A DNA stretch of 64,000 bases, taken from the NCBI RefSeq assembly GCF_003269295.1, contig NZ_QLTT01000005.1:124001-188000 (forward strand). The letters are read 5' to 3'. This document shows positions 7,718 through 17,011 of this stretch, piece by piece; position 1 is the stretch's first letter, and the number at the start of each line of letters is the position of its first letter. The notes below the pieces were generated by a model, which worked only from the letters and a program-made list of their open reading frames with translations, had not been told where the DNA came from and did not search any database. The DNA comes from Lentzea atacamensis. Lineage in GTDB: Bacteria; Actinomycetota; Actinomycetes; Mycobacteriales; Pseudonocardiaceae. A program made the position numbers and the translations under genes.

Positions 7718-9310
7718 GTGCGACGATCCTCCGACCTCACTCCCGAGATCGCCGAAGAGTCCGCCTGGTGGCGTGACGCCGTCTTCTACCAGGTGTACGT
7801 GCGTTCCTTCGCCGACTCCAACGGCGACGGCGTGGGCGACCTCGACGGCATCCGGTCCCGCCTCGGCTACCTGGAACTGCTCGGTGTCGACGCCCTGTGG
7901 CTCACCCCGTTCTACCGCTCGCCCATGGCCGACCACGGCTACGACGTCGCGGACCCGCGCGACGTGGACCCGCTGTTCGGCGACCTGGCCGCGTTCGACC
8001 GGCTGGTCGCGGACGCGCACGAGCACAACATCCGCGTGACCGTCGACCTGGTCCCGAACCACACGAGCGACCTGCACGAGTGGTTCCAGGAGGCGCTGCA
8101 GGCCGGCCCCGGCAGCATGGAGCGTTCGCGCTACATCTTCCGCGAGGGCCGCGGCTTCGACGGCTCCCAGCCGCCGAACAACTGGGTCTCCGTCTTCGGC
8201 GGCCCCGCCTGGACCCGCGTGCCCGACGGCCAGTGGTACCTGCACCTCTTCGCGCCCGAGCAGCCCGACCTCAACTGGGACCACCCGGAGGTCCGCGCCG
8301 ACCTGGAGCACACGCTGCGCTTCTGGCTGGACCGCGGCGTCGACGGCTTCCGCATCGACGTGGCGCACGGCATGGCCAAGCCGGAAGGCCTGCCGGACAT
8401 GGAGATCCGGGTGCAGGTTCCCGGCGTGCTGTCCGACGACGTCCACGACCCGCGCTTCGACAACGACGGCGTGCACGAGATCCACCGCATGATCCGCAAG
8501 GTCATGGACGGCTATCCCGGCACCATGGCGGTCGGCGAGATCTGGGTGAAGGACGACGAGCGCTTCGCCGCCTACGTCCGTCCCGACGAGCTGCACCTGG
8601 GCTTCAACTTCCGCCTGGTCGAGGCGGGCTTCGACGCCGACGCGGTCCGTTCCGCGATCGAGCACTCGCTGGGCGCGGTGGCCCTCGCCGGTACGCCCGC
8701 CACGTGGACGCTGTCCAACCACGACGTCGTGCGCCACGTGACGCGCTACGGCGGTGGCGCCCTGGGCGAGCAGCGGGCCCGTGCGATGACGCTGGTCGAG
8801 CTCGCGCTGCCGGGCGTGATCTACCTCTACAACGGCGAAGAGCTCGGCCTGCCGAACGTGGAGCTGCCGGACTGGGCCCTGCAGGACCCGACCTGGGAGC
8901 GTTCCGGCCGCACCGAGCGCGGCCGTGACGGCTGCCGCGTGCCGATCCCGTGGGAGGGCACCACGCCGCCGTTCGGGTTCTCCACGGCCGTCAACACCTG
9001 GCTGCCCCAGCCGAACGAGTGGGACCACCTCACGGCGGAAGCTCAGCTGGAGGACCCCGGTTCGATGCTGTCGCTGTACCGCCAGGCGCTCGAGCACCGG
9101 AAGTCCAACGCGGCTTTCGCGGGCGACGAGCTGGAGTGGTACGGCGCCCCGGCGGGCTGCTTCGCGTTCCGGCGCAAGGGTGGCGGCCTGATCTGCGCGC
9201 TGAACACGTCCGGTGCGTCGGTGCCGCTGCCGCCCGGTCAGGTGCTGCTGTCGTCCGGTCCGATGGACGGCGACCAGCTGCCTCCGGACACGGCGGTCTG
9301 GCTGGTCTGA
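7718..9310 (+). CDS. GH13 alpha-glucosidase / oligo-1,6-glucosidase-like
   Basis: A 530-residue protein starting at GTG 7718. The GH13 barrel begins at once (WWRDAVFYQVYVRSFADSNGDGVGDL). The conserved regions are VDLVPNHTS, DGFRIDVAHG with nucleophile Asp214, VGEIWV with acid/base Glu274, and SNHDVVRH with Asp336. No signal peptide, so it acts inside the cell on short alpha-glucosides such as maltose or maltooligosaccharides; the exact linkage is not predictable. A hairpin terminator follows the stop. Confidence 0.9.
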   Translation: MRRSSDLTPEIAEESAWWRDAVFYQVYVRSFADSNGDGVGDLDGIRSRLGYLELLGVDALWLTPFYRSPMADHGYDVADPRDVDPLFGDLAAFDRLVADAHEHNIRVTVDLVPNHTSDLHEWFQEALQAGPGSMERSRYIFREGRGFDGSQPPNNWVSVFGGPAWTRVPDGQWYLHLFAPEQPDLNWDHPEVRADLEHTLRFWLDRGVDGFRIDVAHGMAKPEGLPDMEIRVQVPGVLSDDVHDPRFDNDGVHEIHRMIRKVMDGYPGTMAVGEIWVKDDERFAAYVRPDELHLGFNFRLVEAGFDADAVRSAIEHSLGAVALAGTPATWTLSNHDVVRHVTRYGGGALGEQRARAMTLVELALPGVIYLYNGEELGLPNVELPDWALQDPTWERSGRTERGRDGCRVPIPWEGTTPPFGFSTAVNTWLPQPNEWDHLTAEAQLEDPGSMLSLYRQALEHRKSNAAFAGDELEWYGAPAGCFAFRRKGGGLICALNTSGASVPLPPGQVLLSSGPMDGDQLPPDTAVWLV

Positions 9311-9317
9311 GGCTGAC

Positions 9318-9345
9318 GCCTCGGGTGTGGTCTCACGCCCGAGGC
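9318..9345. terminator. Hairpin terminator after GH13 gene
   Basis: Arms 9318-9329 and 9334-9345 pair over 12 bases with one G-T wobble around GTCT. It overlaps the 3' end of the convergent ltrA pseudogene. Confidence 0.7.
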
Positions 9346-10418
9346 TTGTCCTCCGCCGCCAGCAGGACGCCGAACACCAGCACGAGGGTCGCGACCTGCG
9401 CGATGGCCAGCCACAGCCCGACCGGCACGGTGGCGAGCGCGGCGATGGCAGCGATGATCCGGAAGCGGTTGGCTCCGATCTTCAGCCGCCACCGGAAGTA
9501 GATCTGCCCGGCGAGGAAGAGCGCGGCTCCACCGCCGAGCGCCAGGGCTCCGCTGAGGTGCTCGGTGGCGTGCCCGATGGTCTCTTCACCCCGACGCACA
9601 CGACGACCATGCCGAGCAGGAGCGGCGCATGCGCCCAGCCGAACGCCGACAGGGCCGCGCGGGCCCGGTCGGACGGCGCCATCGCCGCGAGGCTGTGCTC
9701 GGCGCGCAGGTCCTGCTCGCCGCCGAAGTGGCACCACCACAGCTGGTAGGCCAGCGCGAGACCCAGCAACGCCGCCACCACGAGCTACAGGTTGAGCGGT
9801 AGCCCAGCCGCGCCGATGCCGATCGCGATGATCACCACCAGTCCGTGCCGCTCGACGAAGTGGGCCGGCCTGATCCGGAACTCCCCGTGCCGCCGGTTGA
9901 CGTACGGCGACACGATCATGAGCACGACCGCCGCCGACCAGGCGACCGCTCGCCAGGTGCTGGGCAGGAACCCGCCAGCGAACACCAGGCCCGCGGACCC
10001 GAGGTTGAACGGCGCCAGCCGCGCCATGGCCGCTGCCGAGCCCGGCCCGCCCGCCGAGATGAACAACCCGGAGTGCACCAGGTTCACGATCAGGTAGCCG
10101 ACGCCGAAAGCGATCCCGGCCGCACCGAAGGCGTTCGGAATCGCCAGCGCGATGACCAGGAACCCGCCCATACCCGCGATGAGCAGCAGCCGTCGCACCG
10201 TGGTGTTCGGCGTGACGGCGTTCGTGAGCCAGACGTAGCCGAAGTACATCCAGAGGATCACGAACAGCATGATCACGACCTGCGCGAAGCCGAGCGGCGA
10301 CGTGTCGTCGGCCAGGTCTTGGTCAGCTGCGTGATCGTGAAGACGAAGACCAGGTCGAAGAAGAGCTCCAGCGTCGAGACCTTGTACTCGCGTGCGGTTC
10401 GGCGGACACGCGCGACAT
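9333..10418 (-). pseudogene. Decayed low-temperature-requirement A (LtrA) family membrane protein
   Basis: Read in pieces, this encodes an LtrA family protein: STLELFFDLVFVFTITQLT near the start, then GFAQVVIMLFVILWMYFGYVWL, HGLVVIIAIG, and a C-terminal set of spans ending AAEDKPRA. Damage seen: a one-base loss near 10390 separating ATG 10418 from the family core, a one-base loss near 10320, an in-frame gap of about seven codons near 9820 where the usual GES(I/V)VAIG is missing between two ATCGCGATCGG-like repeats, an in-frame TAG at 9785-9787 where Glu is expected, and a one-base loss near 9595. With this many lesions it is not a functional gene. Sequencing error is unlikely to explain all five. 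Confidence 0.85.
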
Positions 10419-10442
10419 CGTGCCGCGATCATCCGCTCCGAA

Positions 10443-11072
10443 TCAGACGATCAACGGCAGCATCGAGTGCCGGCGCCGGACCACCGCGCCGTACCTGGCG
10501 TCGATCCGCAGCCACGAGTCGGTCGCGGTGACCCGCACGTCGCCCTCCTCGCCGAGAAAACCCATGCCGGACAACGCGAACAGGCACCGCAGCGGAATCT
10601 TCACGTCCAACCCGGACCCGCTGACCGTCAGCACCGTCTGGTCCAGCAACGAGGCCGGCGGCGTGCCCTGCGGACCGGTGTTCTCCCGTGCCACGGCAAC
10701 GCCCTCGTCCGCGAGCTTCGACACGACCTCGACCGGCAGCCGATCGACCATGAGCCAGCCCTCCGCGGGCGGCAGGGCCGAGCGCCACATCAGGTCCTTG
10801 GCGGGGCCGGGATCGATGCGCTCGTCGCGCATGACCGCGAGGCCCGTCAGCAGCTCCGATCCCGACACCGTGACGTCGGCCGGATTCGCCTGTCCCGCAA
10901 CGGTTCGCGTGGCAAGCGTGTCGAACGGCGTGGCTACCCACGCGTCGAGCAGTTCTTCGTTGCGGTTGCGCAGCCGCACCACGGTCTGCCCGTCCAACCG
11001 CACGGCACGCGCCGCGAACGCTCCGAGATCGTCTCTCTCGGCCGCGTCGGCCAGCACCAGCTCAGGCACCAT
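10443..11072 (-). CDS. Conserved actinobacterial hypothetical protein
   Basis: A 209-residue soluble protein with no signal or membrane span. I recognise no catalytic motif. It overlaps the upstream thioesterase gene by 11 bases, so the two form an operon. The chain is rich in short strands with a hydrophobic tail. Function unknown; co-translation suggests a link to acyl-CoA or lipid turnover, but this is inference only. Confidence 0.75.
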   Translation of the reverse strand: MVPELVLADAAERDDLGAFAARAVRLDGQTVVRLRNRNEELLDAWVATPFDTLATRTVAGQANPADVTVSGSELLTGLAVMRDERIDPGPAKDLMWRSALPPAEGWLMVDRLPVEVVSKLADEGVAVARENTGPQGTPPASLLDQTVLTVSGSGLDVKIPLRCLFALSGMGFLGEEGDVRVTATDSWLRIDARYGAVVRRRHSMLPLIV

Positions 11073-11493
11073 TACCCCCTGCTCGCCATCCGGCGAGGAA
11101 GTCGCGCTCGGCGTCGGTGAGACGACGCGGCCGCGCGGTGGTCACGTTGTAGGGCACCATGAGCGTCTCCGCCTTGGTGACCACGGGACTGTTCGCCTCC
11201 CGGCTGCCGCGCACCACGTAGTCGAGGGTGAACGACGCCGACTTCAGGTCCCGCACGGACATCTCGACCACGATGTCCTCGCCGGTGAAGACGATCGGCG
11301 CGAGGTAGTCGACGAAGAGCTTCGCCACGACCATCCCCTCCGCCATCTCCTTCACCCCGTGGCGGGCCGCCTCGGTGAACAGCAGCTCGATCCGGGCCTC
11401 TTCCAGCAACGTCACGGTGTTCGCGTGGTTGACGTGGCCGAACGCATCCATGTCCGACCAACGCGGTCGCACACCAGTGACGAAGACACCCAT
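11062..11493 (-). CDS. Acyl-CoA thioesterase, 4HBT hotdog family
   Basis: A 143-residue hotdog-fold protein. The 4HBT signature DMDAFGHVNHANTVTLLEEAR occupies residues 14-34, with the catalytic Asp in the DxDAxGHVNHA motif. It fits the family length (130-150). It would hydrolyse an acyl-CoA or acyl-carrier thioester in the cytoplasm; chain preference unknown. First gene of a two-gene operon with the overlapping hypothetical downstream. Confidence 0.88.
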   Translation of the reverse strand: MGVFVTGVRPRWSDMDAFGHVNHANTVTLLEEARIELLFTEAARHGVKEMAEGMVVAKLFVDYLAPIVFTGEDIVVEMSVRDLKSASFTLDYVVRGSREANSPVVTKAETLMVPYNVTTARPRRLTDAERDFLAGWRAGGNGA

Positions 11494-11589
11494 GCAGGGA
11501 CCCTACCCAGCACCACGCCCACGTCACGAGCCGCCTCCTCGGCGGGCTGTTCGCACGGTGTTCGAGTCCGTGGTGCTCTGATACGCGTC

Positions 11590-11621
11590 GGGGCGCCGCG
11601 GAGGGATCTCCGCAGCGCCCC
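11590..11621. terminator. Hairpin terminator after NAD-GDH gene
   Basis: GGGGCGC at 11590-11596 pairs with GCGCCCC at 11615-11621, extended internally by GCGGAG/CTCCGC. It lies just past the stop of the glutamate dehydrogenase gene. Confidence 0.7.
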
Positions 11622-11633
11622 GTTCCGGCGTCT

Positions 11634-14600
11634 CTACCTGACCATGCTCCGCACCTGACGTGCGGCGACGGACAGGGTGGCCAGGTCCAGCTGGCGGACC
11701 CGGTTGATCTCTTCCAGCGCCCCGCGCGAGCGAGCCAGGCGGGAGGCGTTGGCCTGCTCCCACTTGGCGATCTTCTCGCTCGCCGTGTCGCCCAGGTCGC
11801 TCGCCCTCAGCACGTCGAGGGTGATGGCCCGCAGCGACGAGTAGAAGTCGTCGCGGAGAGCCAGGCGGGCCAGGGCGTGCCAGCGGTTGCCGCGCTCCAG
11901 GCTCGTCACCGAGTCCAGCATGTGGTCGATGTCGAGGTGGTCGGACAGCGCGAAGTACAGCTCGGCGGTCTCCCGGTGCGAGCGCTCCGGGCCCATGCCG
12001 GCGGACGGGCCGATCTCGCGTTCGGCCAGCTCGGCGATCTCGGTGACGTCGAGCAGGCCGTACATGTAGAGCAGCGCGGCGACCTTGCGGGCGAGCTCGG
12101 CAGGGACGCCCTGCTCGACGAACCCGTCCGCCTTGCCCGCGACCACGTCGTACTCCTTGCCCTGCAACAGGTCCAGGGCGGAGGGGCTGAGCTCGGAGAC
12201 CACGCCGCGGAAGCGGTTGATCGTCGAGCCCACCGCGAGCGGCTGCGGGCGGTTGGAGAGCAGCCAGCGGGACGCGCGGTCCAGCAGGCGACGCGTCTCC
12301 AGCACCATGTTGTCCTGCACGGCCGTCGGCACCACGTTGTCCAGCGCCTGGATCTCACGCCAGATCGCGGGCAGGTCGAAGACCTCGGTGACCACGGCGT
12401 AGGCGCGGACCGCGTCGGTCGCCGACGCGCTCATCTCCTCGGCCAGGCGGAACGCGTAGGACACGCCGCCGCCGTCGACCACCTCGTTGACGACCACCGT
12501 CGTGATGATCTGCCTCGCCAGCGGGTGGTTCGGGATCGCCGCGCCGAAACGCTCGCGCAGCAGGGTCGGGAAGTAGTCCGGCAGCTTGTTCTTGAACGTG
12601 TCGATCGTCGGAATGTCGCTCTGGAGCAGCTCTTCCTTCAGGGTGAGCTTGGTGAACGCGAGCAGCGTCGCGAGCTCCGGCGAGGTGAGGCCGTCGCCGT
12701 TCTTCTCCAGCGCCTTGAACTCCGCCACGCTCGGCAGCGCCTCCAGCTCGCGGTTGAGCGCGCCGCGCGCCTCGAGGTCGGCCGTGAGCCGCGCGTGCAC
12801 CGACAGCATCGGTGCGGCGTGCGCCCGGCTGACGCCGAGAACGTTGTTCTGCGAGTAGTTGTCGGCCAGCACGAGCTCGCCGACCTCGTCGGTCATCTCG
12901 CCGAGAACCTGGTTGCGCTGCTGCTGCTCCAGCGATCCCTCCCGGACCAGGTGGTCCAGCAGGATCTTGATGTTGACCTCGTGGTCGGAGCAGTCGACGC
13001 CGGCGGAGTTGTCGAGCGCGTCGGTGTTGACCTTGCCGCCGGTGCGCGCGAACTCGATGCGGCCGCGCTGGGTCAGGCCCAGGTTGCCGCCCTCGCCGAT
13101 GACCTTGACCCGCAGGTCGGCGCCGTTGACGCGGATCGCGTCGTTGGCCTTGTCGCCGACGTCGGCGTGCGACTCGGTCGACGCCTTGACGTACGTGCCG
13201 ATGCCGCCGTTCCAGAGCAGGTCGACCGGCGCGAGCAGGATCGCCTTCTTCAGCTCCGGCGGGGACAGCTTCACCACGCCTTCCGGCAGTCCCAGCGCGA
13301 CGCGGGCCTGCTCGGAGATCGGGATCGACTTCGCCGACAGCGGGAAGATGCCGCCGCCCTCGCTGATCAGCGAGCGGTCGTAGTCGTCCCACGACGAACG
13401 CGGCACGTTGAACAACCGCACGCGCTCGGCGAACGACGTGGCGGCGACCGGGTTCGGGTCGATGAAGATGTGCCGGTGGTCGAACGCGGCCACGAGCCGG
13501 ATGTGCTCGGACAGCATCATGCCGTTGCCGAAAACGTCACCGGACATGTCGCCGATGCCGACGACGGTGAACTCCTCGGTCTGCGTGTCCACACCGAGCT
13601 CGCGGAACGAGCGCTTCACGCTCTCCCACGCGCCCTTGGCCGTGATGCCCATGGCCTTGTGGTCGTAGCCGATCGAGCCACCGGAGGCGAACGCGTCGCC
13701 CAGCCAGAAGCCGTAGCTCTGGCTCACGCCGTTGGCGATGTCGGAGAACGTCGCGGTGCCCTTGTCCGCGGCCACCACCAGGTACGTGTCGTCGCCGTCG
13801 TAGCGCACGACCTGCGGCGCGGGCACGACCTCGTTGTTGATCAGATTGTCGGTGAGGTCGAGCAGTCCGGAGATGAACATCTTGTAGCAGGCGACGCCCT
13901 CGGACATGAAGTTCTCGCGGTCGATGCCGGGGTCGCCCGTCGCCGGGATCGGGCGCTTGACGACGAAGCCGCCCTTCGCGCCGACCGGCACGATCACCGC
14001 GTTCTTCACGGCCTGCGCCTTGACCAGGCCGAGGATCTCGGTGCGGAAGTCCTCGCGGCGGTCGGACCAGCGCAGACCACCACGCGCGACGCTGCCGAAG
14101 CGCAGGTGCACGCCCTCGATCCGCGGCGAGTACACGAAGATCTCGAACTTCGGCCGCGGCGCCGGCAGGTCCGGGATCGCCTGCGGGTCGAGCTTGACCG
14201 ACAGGTACGGGCGGCCGTTGCCCTCCGCGTCGCGGAAGAAGTAGTTCGTCCGCAGCGTGGCGTTGATCAGCGTGAGCAGGCTGCGCAGGATCCGGTCCGC
14301 GTCGAGGCTCGTCACGTCGTCGATCAGCTTGCCGGTCTCGACGACCATCGTCTCGGTGCGGTCGGCGCGCGTGGCGTCGTCGAGCCGCGGGTCGAACCGG
14401 GCCTCGAACAACGCGACCAGCGCGATCGCCACGCTCGTGTGGCTGAGCACCGCGTCCTCGATGTAGTCCTGCGAGTACGGCGTGCCGGCCTGGCGCAGGT
14501 ACTTCGCGTAGGCGCGGAGCATCGCGGCCTGCTGCCAGGTGAGCCCGGCCTGCAGCACCAGCGAGTTGAACCTGTCGACCTCGGCCTCACCGCGCCACAC

Positions 14601-16574
14601 GGCGGCGAACGCGTTCTGGAACCGCTCGCGCACGTTCTCGAGGTCGGCCTCGGACAGCTGGGCCAGCGCGGCCTCGTTGATGCGCAGGCCGAAGTCGTAG
14701 ATCCAGCACTGCACGCCGTCCTCGCGCGCGATCTCGTACGGCCGCTCGTCGACGACGATCACGCCCATGCGCTGCAGCATCGGCAGCACGTCGGACAGCG
14801 TGATGCCCTCACCGGTGACGAACAGCTTGAAGCGCCGCTCCCCCGGCTCGGCGTCCTCGGGCACGTAGAAGACCATGTCGAGGTCGCCCTCGGCGAGCGC
14901 CTCGATGCGCCGGTAGTCCTCAAGCCCGGTGCTCGCCGGGAAGTCCTCCTTGTAGGCCTCCGGGAACACCGAGGCGAACCGCTGCCCCTGCTCGGTGGCC
15001 GACTCGGCACCGACGCCGTCGTCACCGACGACGGCCTCGACCATGCGGTCGTCCCAGCTGCGCACGGCCTCGGCGAGCTTGTTCTGGATCGCCTGGGTGT
15101 CCGGCTCCAGCACGCGGGCCGGATCCGTGTGCACCATGAAGTGCACGCGGGCGAGAGCGGACTCGCCAATGCGCGCGCTGTACTCCAGGTTCAGGCCACC
15201 GAGCTCGGCGAGCAGCACCTCCTGCATCGCGAGGCGGCTCGTCGTCGTGTAGCGGTCGCGCGGCAGGTAGACCAGGCACGAGAAGAAGCGCCCGTACGGG
15301 TCACGCCGCAGGAACAGCCGCAGCCGCCGCCGTTCCGCGAGCGCGATGACGCCCGTCGTCGTCTGGTAGAGCGTGTCGGCGTCCACCGAGAACAGCTCGG
15401 TGCGCGGGTAGTTCTGGATCACCTCGAGCATCCGCTGCCCCGAGTAGGACTGCAGCGGGAAGCCGGCGCGGTGGATCACGTCGCGCACCCGGCGCTCGAT
15501 CACGGGGATGTCGAGCACGTCCTCGTGCAGCGCCGTGGTGCTGAAGACACCGAGGAACCGGTGCTCACCGGAGACGTTGCCCTCGGCGTCGAACGTCTTC
15601 ACGCCCACGTAGTAGGGGTAGACGCTGCGGTGCACGCTGCTCTGCGCACTCGCCTGGGTCAGCACCAGCAGCTCGGGGCTGAGCGCCTGCGCGCCGTTGT
15701 CCGGCCCTGCGGTGAGGCTGCGCGCCGCGAGGCTGTCCTGCCGCAGCACACCGAGCCCGCTCGCGAGCACGGCCCGCAGCGCGGGTTCGCCGTCCTCCCG
15801 CACCAGCTCGTACTGCCGGTAGCCCATGAAGGTGAAATGCCCGTCCGCGAGCCACTTGAGCAGCTTCGCGCCGTCCGTGGTGGCCTCGGACGAGTCCTTC
15901 TCGAGCTCGTCGGCCAGCTGCAACGCCGTCGACACCATGCGGTCGGTGTCCTCGACGACCTCGCGGACGTCGTTCAGCACCGTCAGCAGCCGGGTCTCCA
16001 GCTCACGCGCCCGATCGGGGTCGGTGATGAGGTCGACCTCGATGTTCATCCACGACTCGGCCAGCGCGTCGGCGGGCGGGTCGGACGGATCGGCGGTCGG
16101 CAGCACCTCGGTGCGCTCACCCGTCACCGGGTCACGCCGCACGACGACGATGGGGTGCACGACACGCTGCACCTGCACACCACCACGCGTGAGCTCGGAC
16201 GCGACCGAGTCCACGAGGTAGGGCATGTCGTCGGTCACGACCTGAACCACGGTGACCGGGCACTGCCACCCGTCGGTGGCCCGTGTCGGGTTCAGAATGC
16301 GCACCACGGCGCGTCCGGGAACGCGGCTCTCAGCGAGCTGGTAGTTCGATCGCACCGCTCCGACCAGGTCCACCGGGTCGTCGTCGATGACTTCCTCGGC
16401 GGGCACGTGCCGGTAGAAGAGGCGGATCAGATCAGCGAGTTCGGGGGCATTGGCGGCGGCCCGTTCGATCAGCTCGTCACGGACCTGCTCAGGACTGGCC
16501 GGTCGACTCCCGCCATCCGCGGCGGTTACCGCGGAGACGTCGTCGGTTCGGGTCGGGGCTCCAGTCGAGGTCAT
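11634..16574 (-). CDS. NAD-dependent glutamate dehydrogenase, 180-kDa class
   Basis: A 1646-residue protein starting at ATG 16574. Length and order match the large NAD-GDH class of actinobacteria: a long N-terminal regulatory region with ACT-like parts (to about residue 700), then the catalytic domain with RGGLRWSDRREDFRTEILGLVKAQAVKNAVIVPVGAKGGFV around 830-880, the Rossmann part (VVGIGDMSGDVFGNGM), and a long C-terminal domain. It converts glutamate to 2-oxoglutarate and ammonia with NAD, a catabolic role. The regulatory N-terminus of known relatives responds to amino acids. A long frame on the opposite strand is a codon-bias shadow. Confidence 0.95.
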   Translation of the reverse strand: MTSTGAPTRTDDVSAVTAADGGSRPASPEQVRDELIERAAANAPELADLIRLFYRHVPAEEVIDDDPVDLVGAVRSNYQLAESRVPGRAVVRILNPTRATDGWQCPVTVVQVVTDDMPYLVDSVASELTRGGVQVQRVVHPIVVVRRDPVTGERTEVLPTADPSDPPADALAESWMNIEVDLITDPDRARELETRLLTVLNDVREVVEDTDRMVSTALQLADELEKDSSEATTDGAKLLKWLADGHFTFMGYRQYELVREDGEPALRAVLASGLGVLRQDSLAARSLTAGPDNGAQALSPELLVLTQASAQSSVHRSVYPYYVGVKTFDAEGNVSGEHRFLGVFSTTALHEDVLDIPVIERRVRDVIHRAGFPLQSYSGQRMLEVIQNYPRTELFSVDADTLYQTTTGVIALAERRRLRLFLRRDPYGRFFSCLVYLPRDRYTTTSRLAMQEVLLAELGGLNLEYSARIGESALARVHFMVHTDPARVLEPDTQAIQNKLAEAVRSWDDRMVEAVVGDDGVGAESATEQGQRFASVFPEAYKEDFPASTGLEDYRRIEALAEGDLDMVFYVPEDAEPGERRFKLFVTGEGITLSDVLPMLQRMGVIVVDERPYEIAREDGVQCWIYDFGLRINEAALAQLSEADLENVRERFQNAFAAVWRGEAEVDRFNSLVLQAGLTWQQAAMLRAYAKYLRQAGTPYSQDYIEDAVLSHTSVAIALVALFEARFDPRLDDATRADRTETMVVETGKLIDDVTSLDADRILRSLLTLINATLRTNYFFRDAEGNGRPYLSVKLDPQAIPDLPAPRPKFEIFVYSPRIEGVHLRFGSVARGGLRWSDRREDFRTEILGLVKAQAVKNAVIVPVGAKGGFVVKRPIPATGDPGIDRENFMSEGVACYKMFISGLLDLTDNLINNEVVPAPQVVRYDGDDTYLVVAADKGTATFSDIANGVSQSYGFWLGDAFASGGSIGYDHKAMGITAKGAWESVKRSFRELGVDTQTEEFTVVGIGDMSGDVFGNGMMLSEHIRLVAAFDHRHIFIDPNPVAATSFAERVRLFNVPRSSWDDYDRSLISEGGGIFPLSAKSIPISEQARVALGLPEGVVKLSPPELKKAILLAPVDLLWNGGIGTYVKASTESHADVGDKANDAIRVNGADLRVKVIGEGGNLGLTQRGRIEFARTGGKVNTDALDNSAGVDCSDHEVNIKILLDHLVREGSLEQQQRNQVLGEMTDEVGELVLADNYSQNNVLGVSRAHAAPMLSVHARLTADLEARGALNRELEALPSVAEFKALEKNGDGLTSPELATLLAFTKLTLKEELLQSDIPTIDTFKNKLPDYFPTLLRERFGAAIPNHPLARQIITTVVVNEVVDGGGVSYAFRLAEEMSASATDAVRAYAVVTEVFDLPAIWREIQALDNVVPTAVQDNMVLETRRLLDRASRWLLSNRPQPLAVGSTINRFRGVVSELSPSALDLLQGKEYDVVAGKADGFVEQGVPAELARKVAALLYMYGLLDVTEIAELAEREIGPSAGMGPERSHRETAELYFALSDHLDIDHMLDSVTSLERGNRWHALARLALRDDFYSSLRAITLDVLRASDLGDTASEKIAKWEQANASRLARSRGALEEINRVRQLDLATLSVAARQVRSMVR

Positions 16575-17011
16575 CTTCAGGCGACTCCACGCTATCCGGC
16601 ACCTCTGTGTGCCGGGTCCGCCCCCACCCTAGATGGGACTGGGGCCGTCACCGGCAACGGGAGGGGCACTGACGGACCACTGAATCGTGGGCTGAATCGA
16701 GTCACATCATCAGTGGCGACAAGGCGTTCCGCATGCTGGACCACCCGTCCACGGCGACGGCGGCGGGCGGCCCACGTCGATCCTCCGGATCATGGGCCCG
16801 GCGGCCTCTTCCTGGCCGCCGGACCGAAAAACTCACACGCCCGGCCGCACCCGGCCACCCGACCAGCGGGTGGGCCCCGGCACTCCGGGTGCACATGTCC
16901 CGGCTCCGGCATCACGTGCCTGCCGGCATCACACGTCCGGCTGGAAATGTGCTTCCGCTTCCGGCCGCGCCCGTTCCAGCAGATCTCGGAAACTCGACGA
17001 CCGAATGCGGA
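16575..17011. other. Intergenic region upstream of NAD-GDH
   Basis: The 437 bases contain no convincing gene, RNA or repeat. It must carry the dehydrogenase promoter near 16600-16700, but I could not single out -35/-10 elements. Confidence 0.4.
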
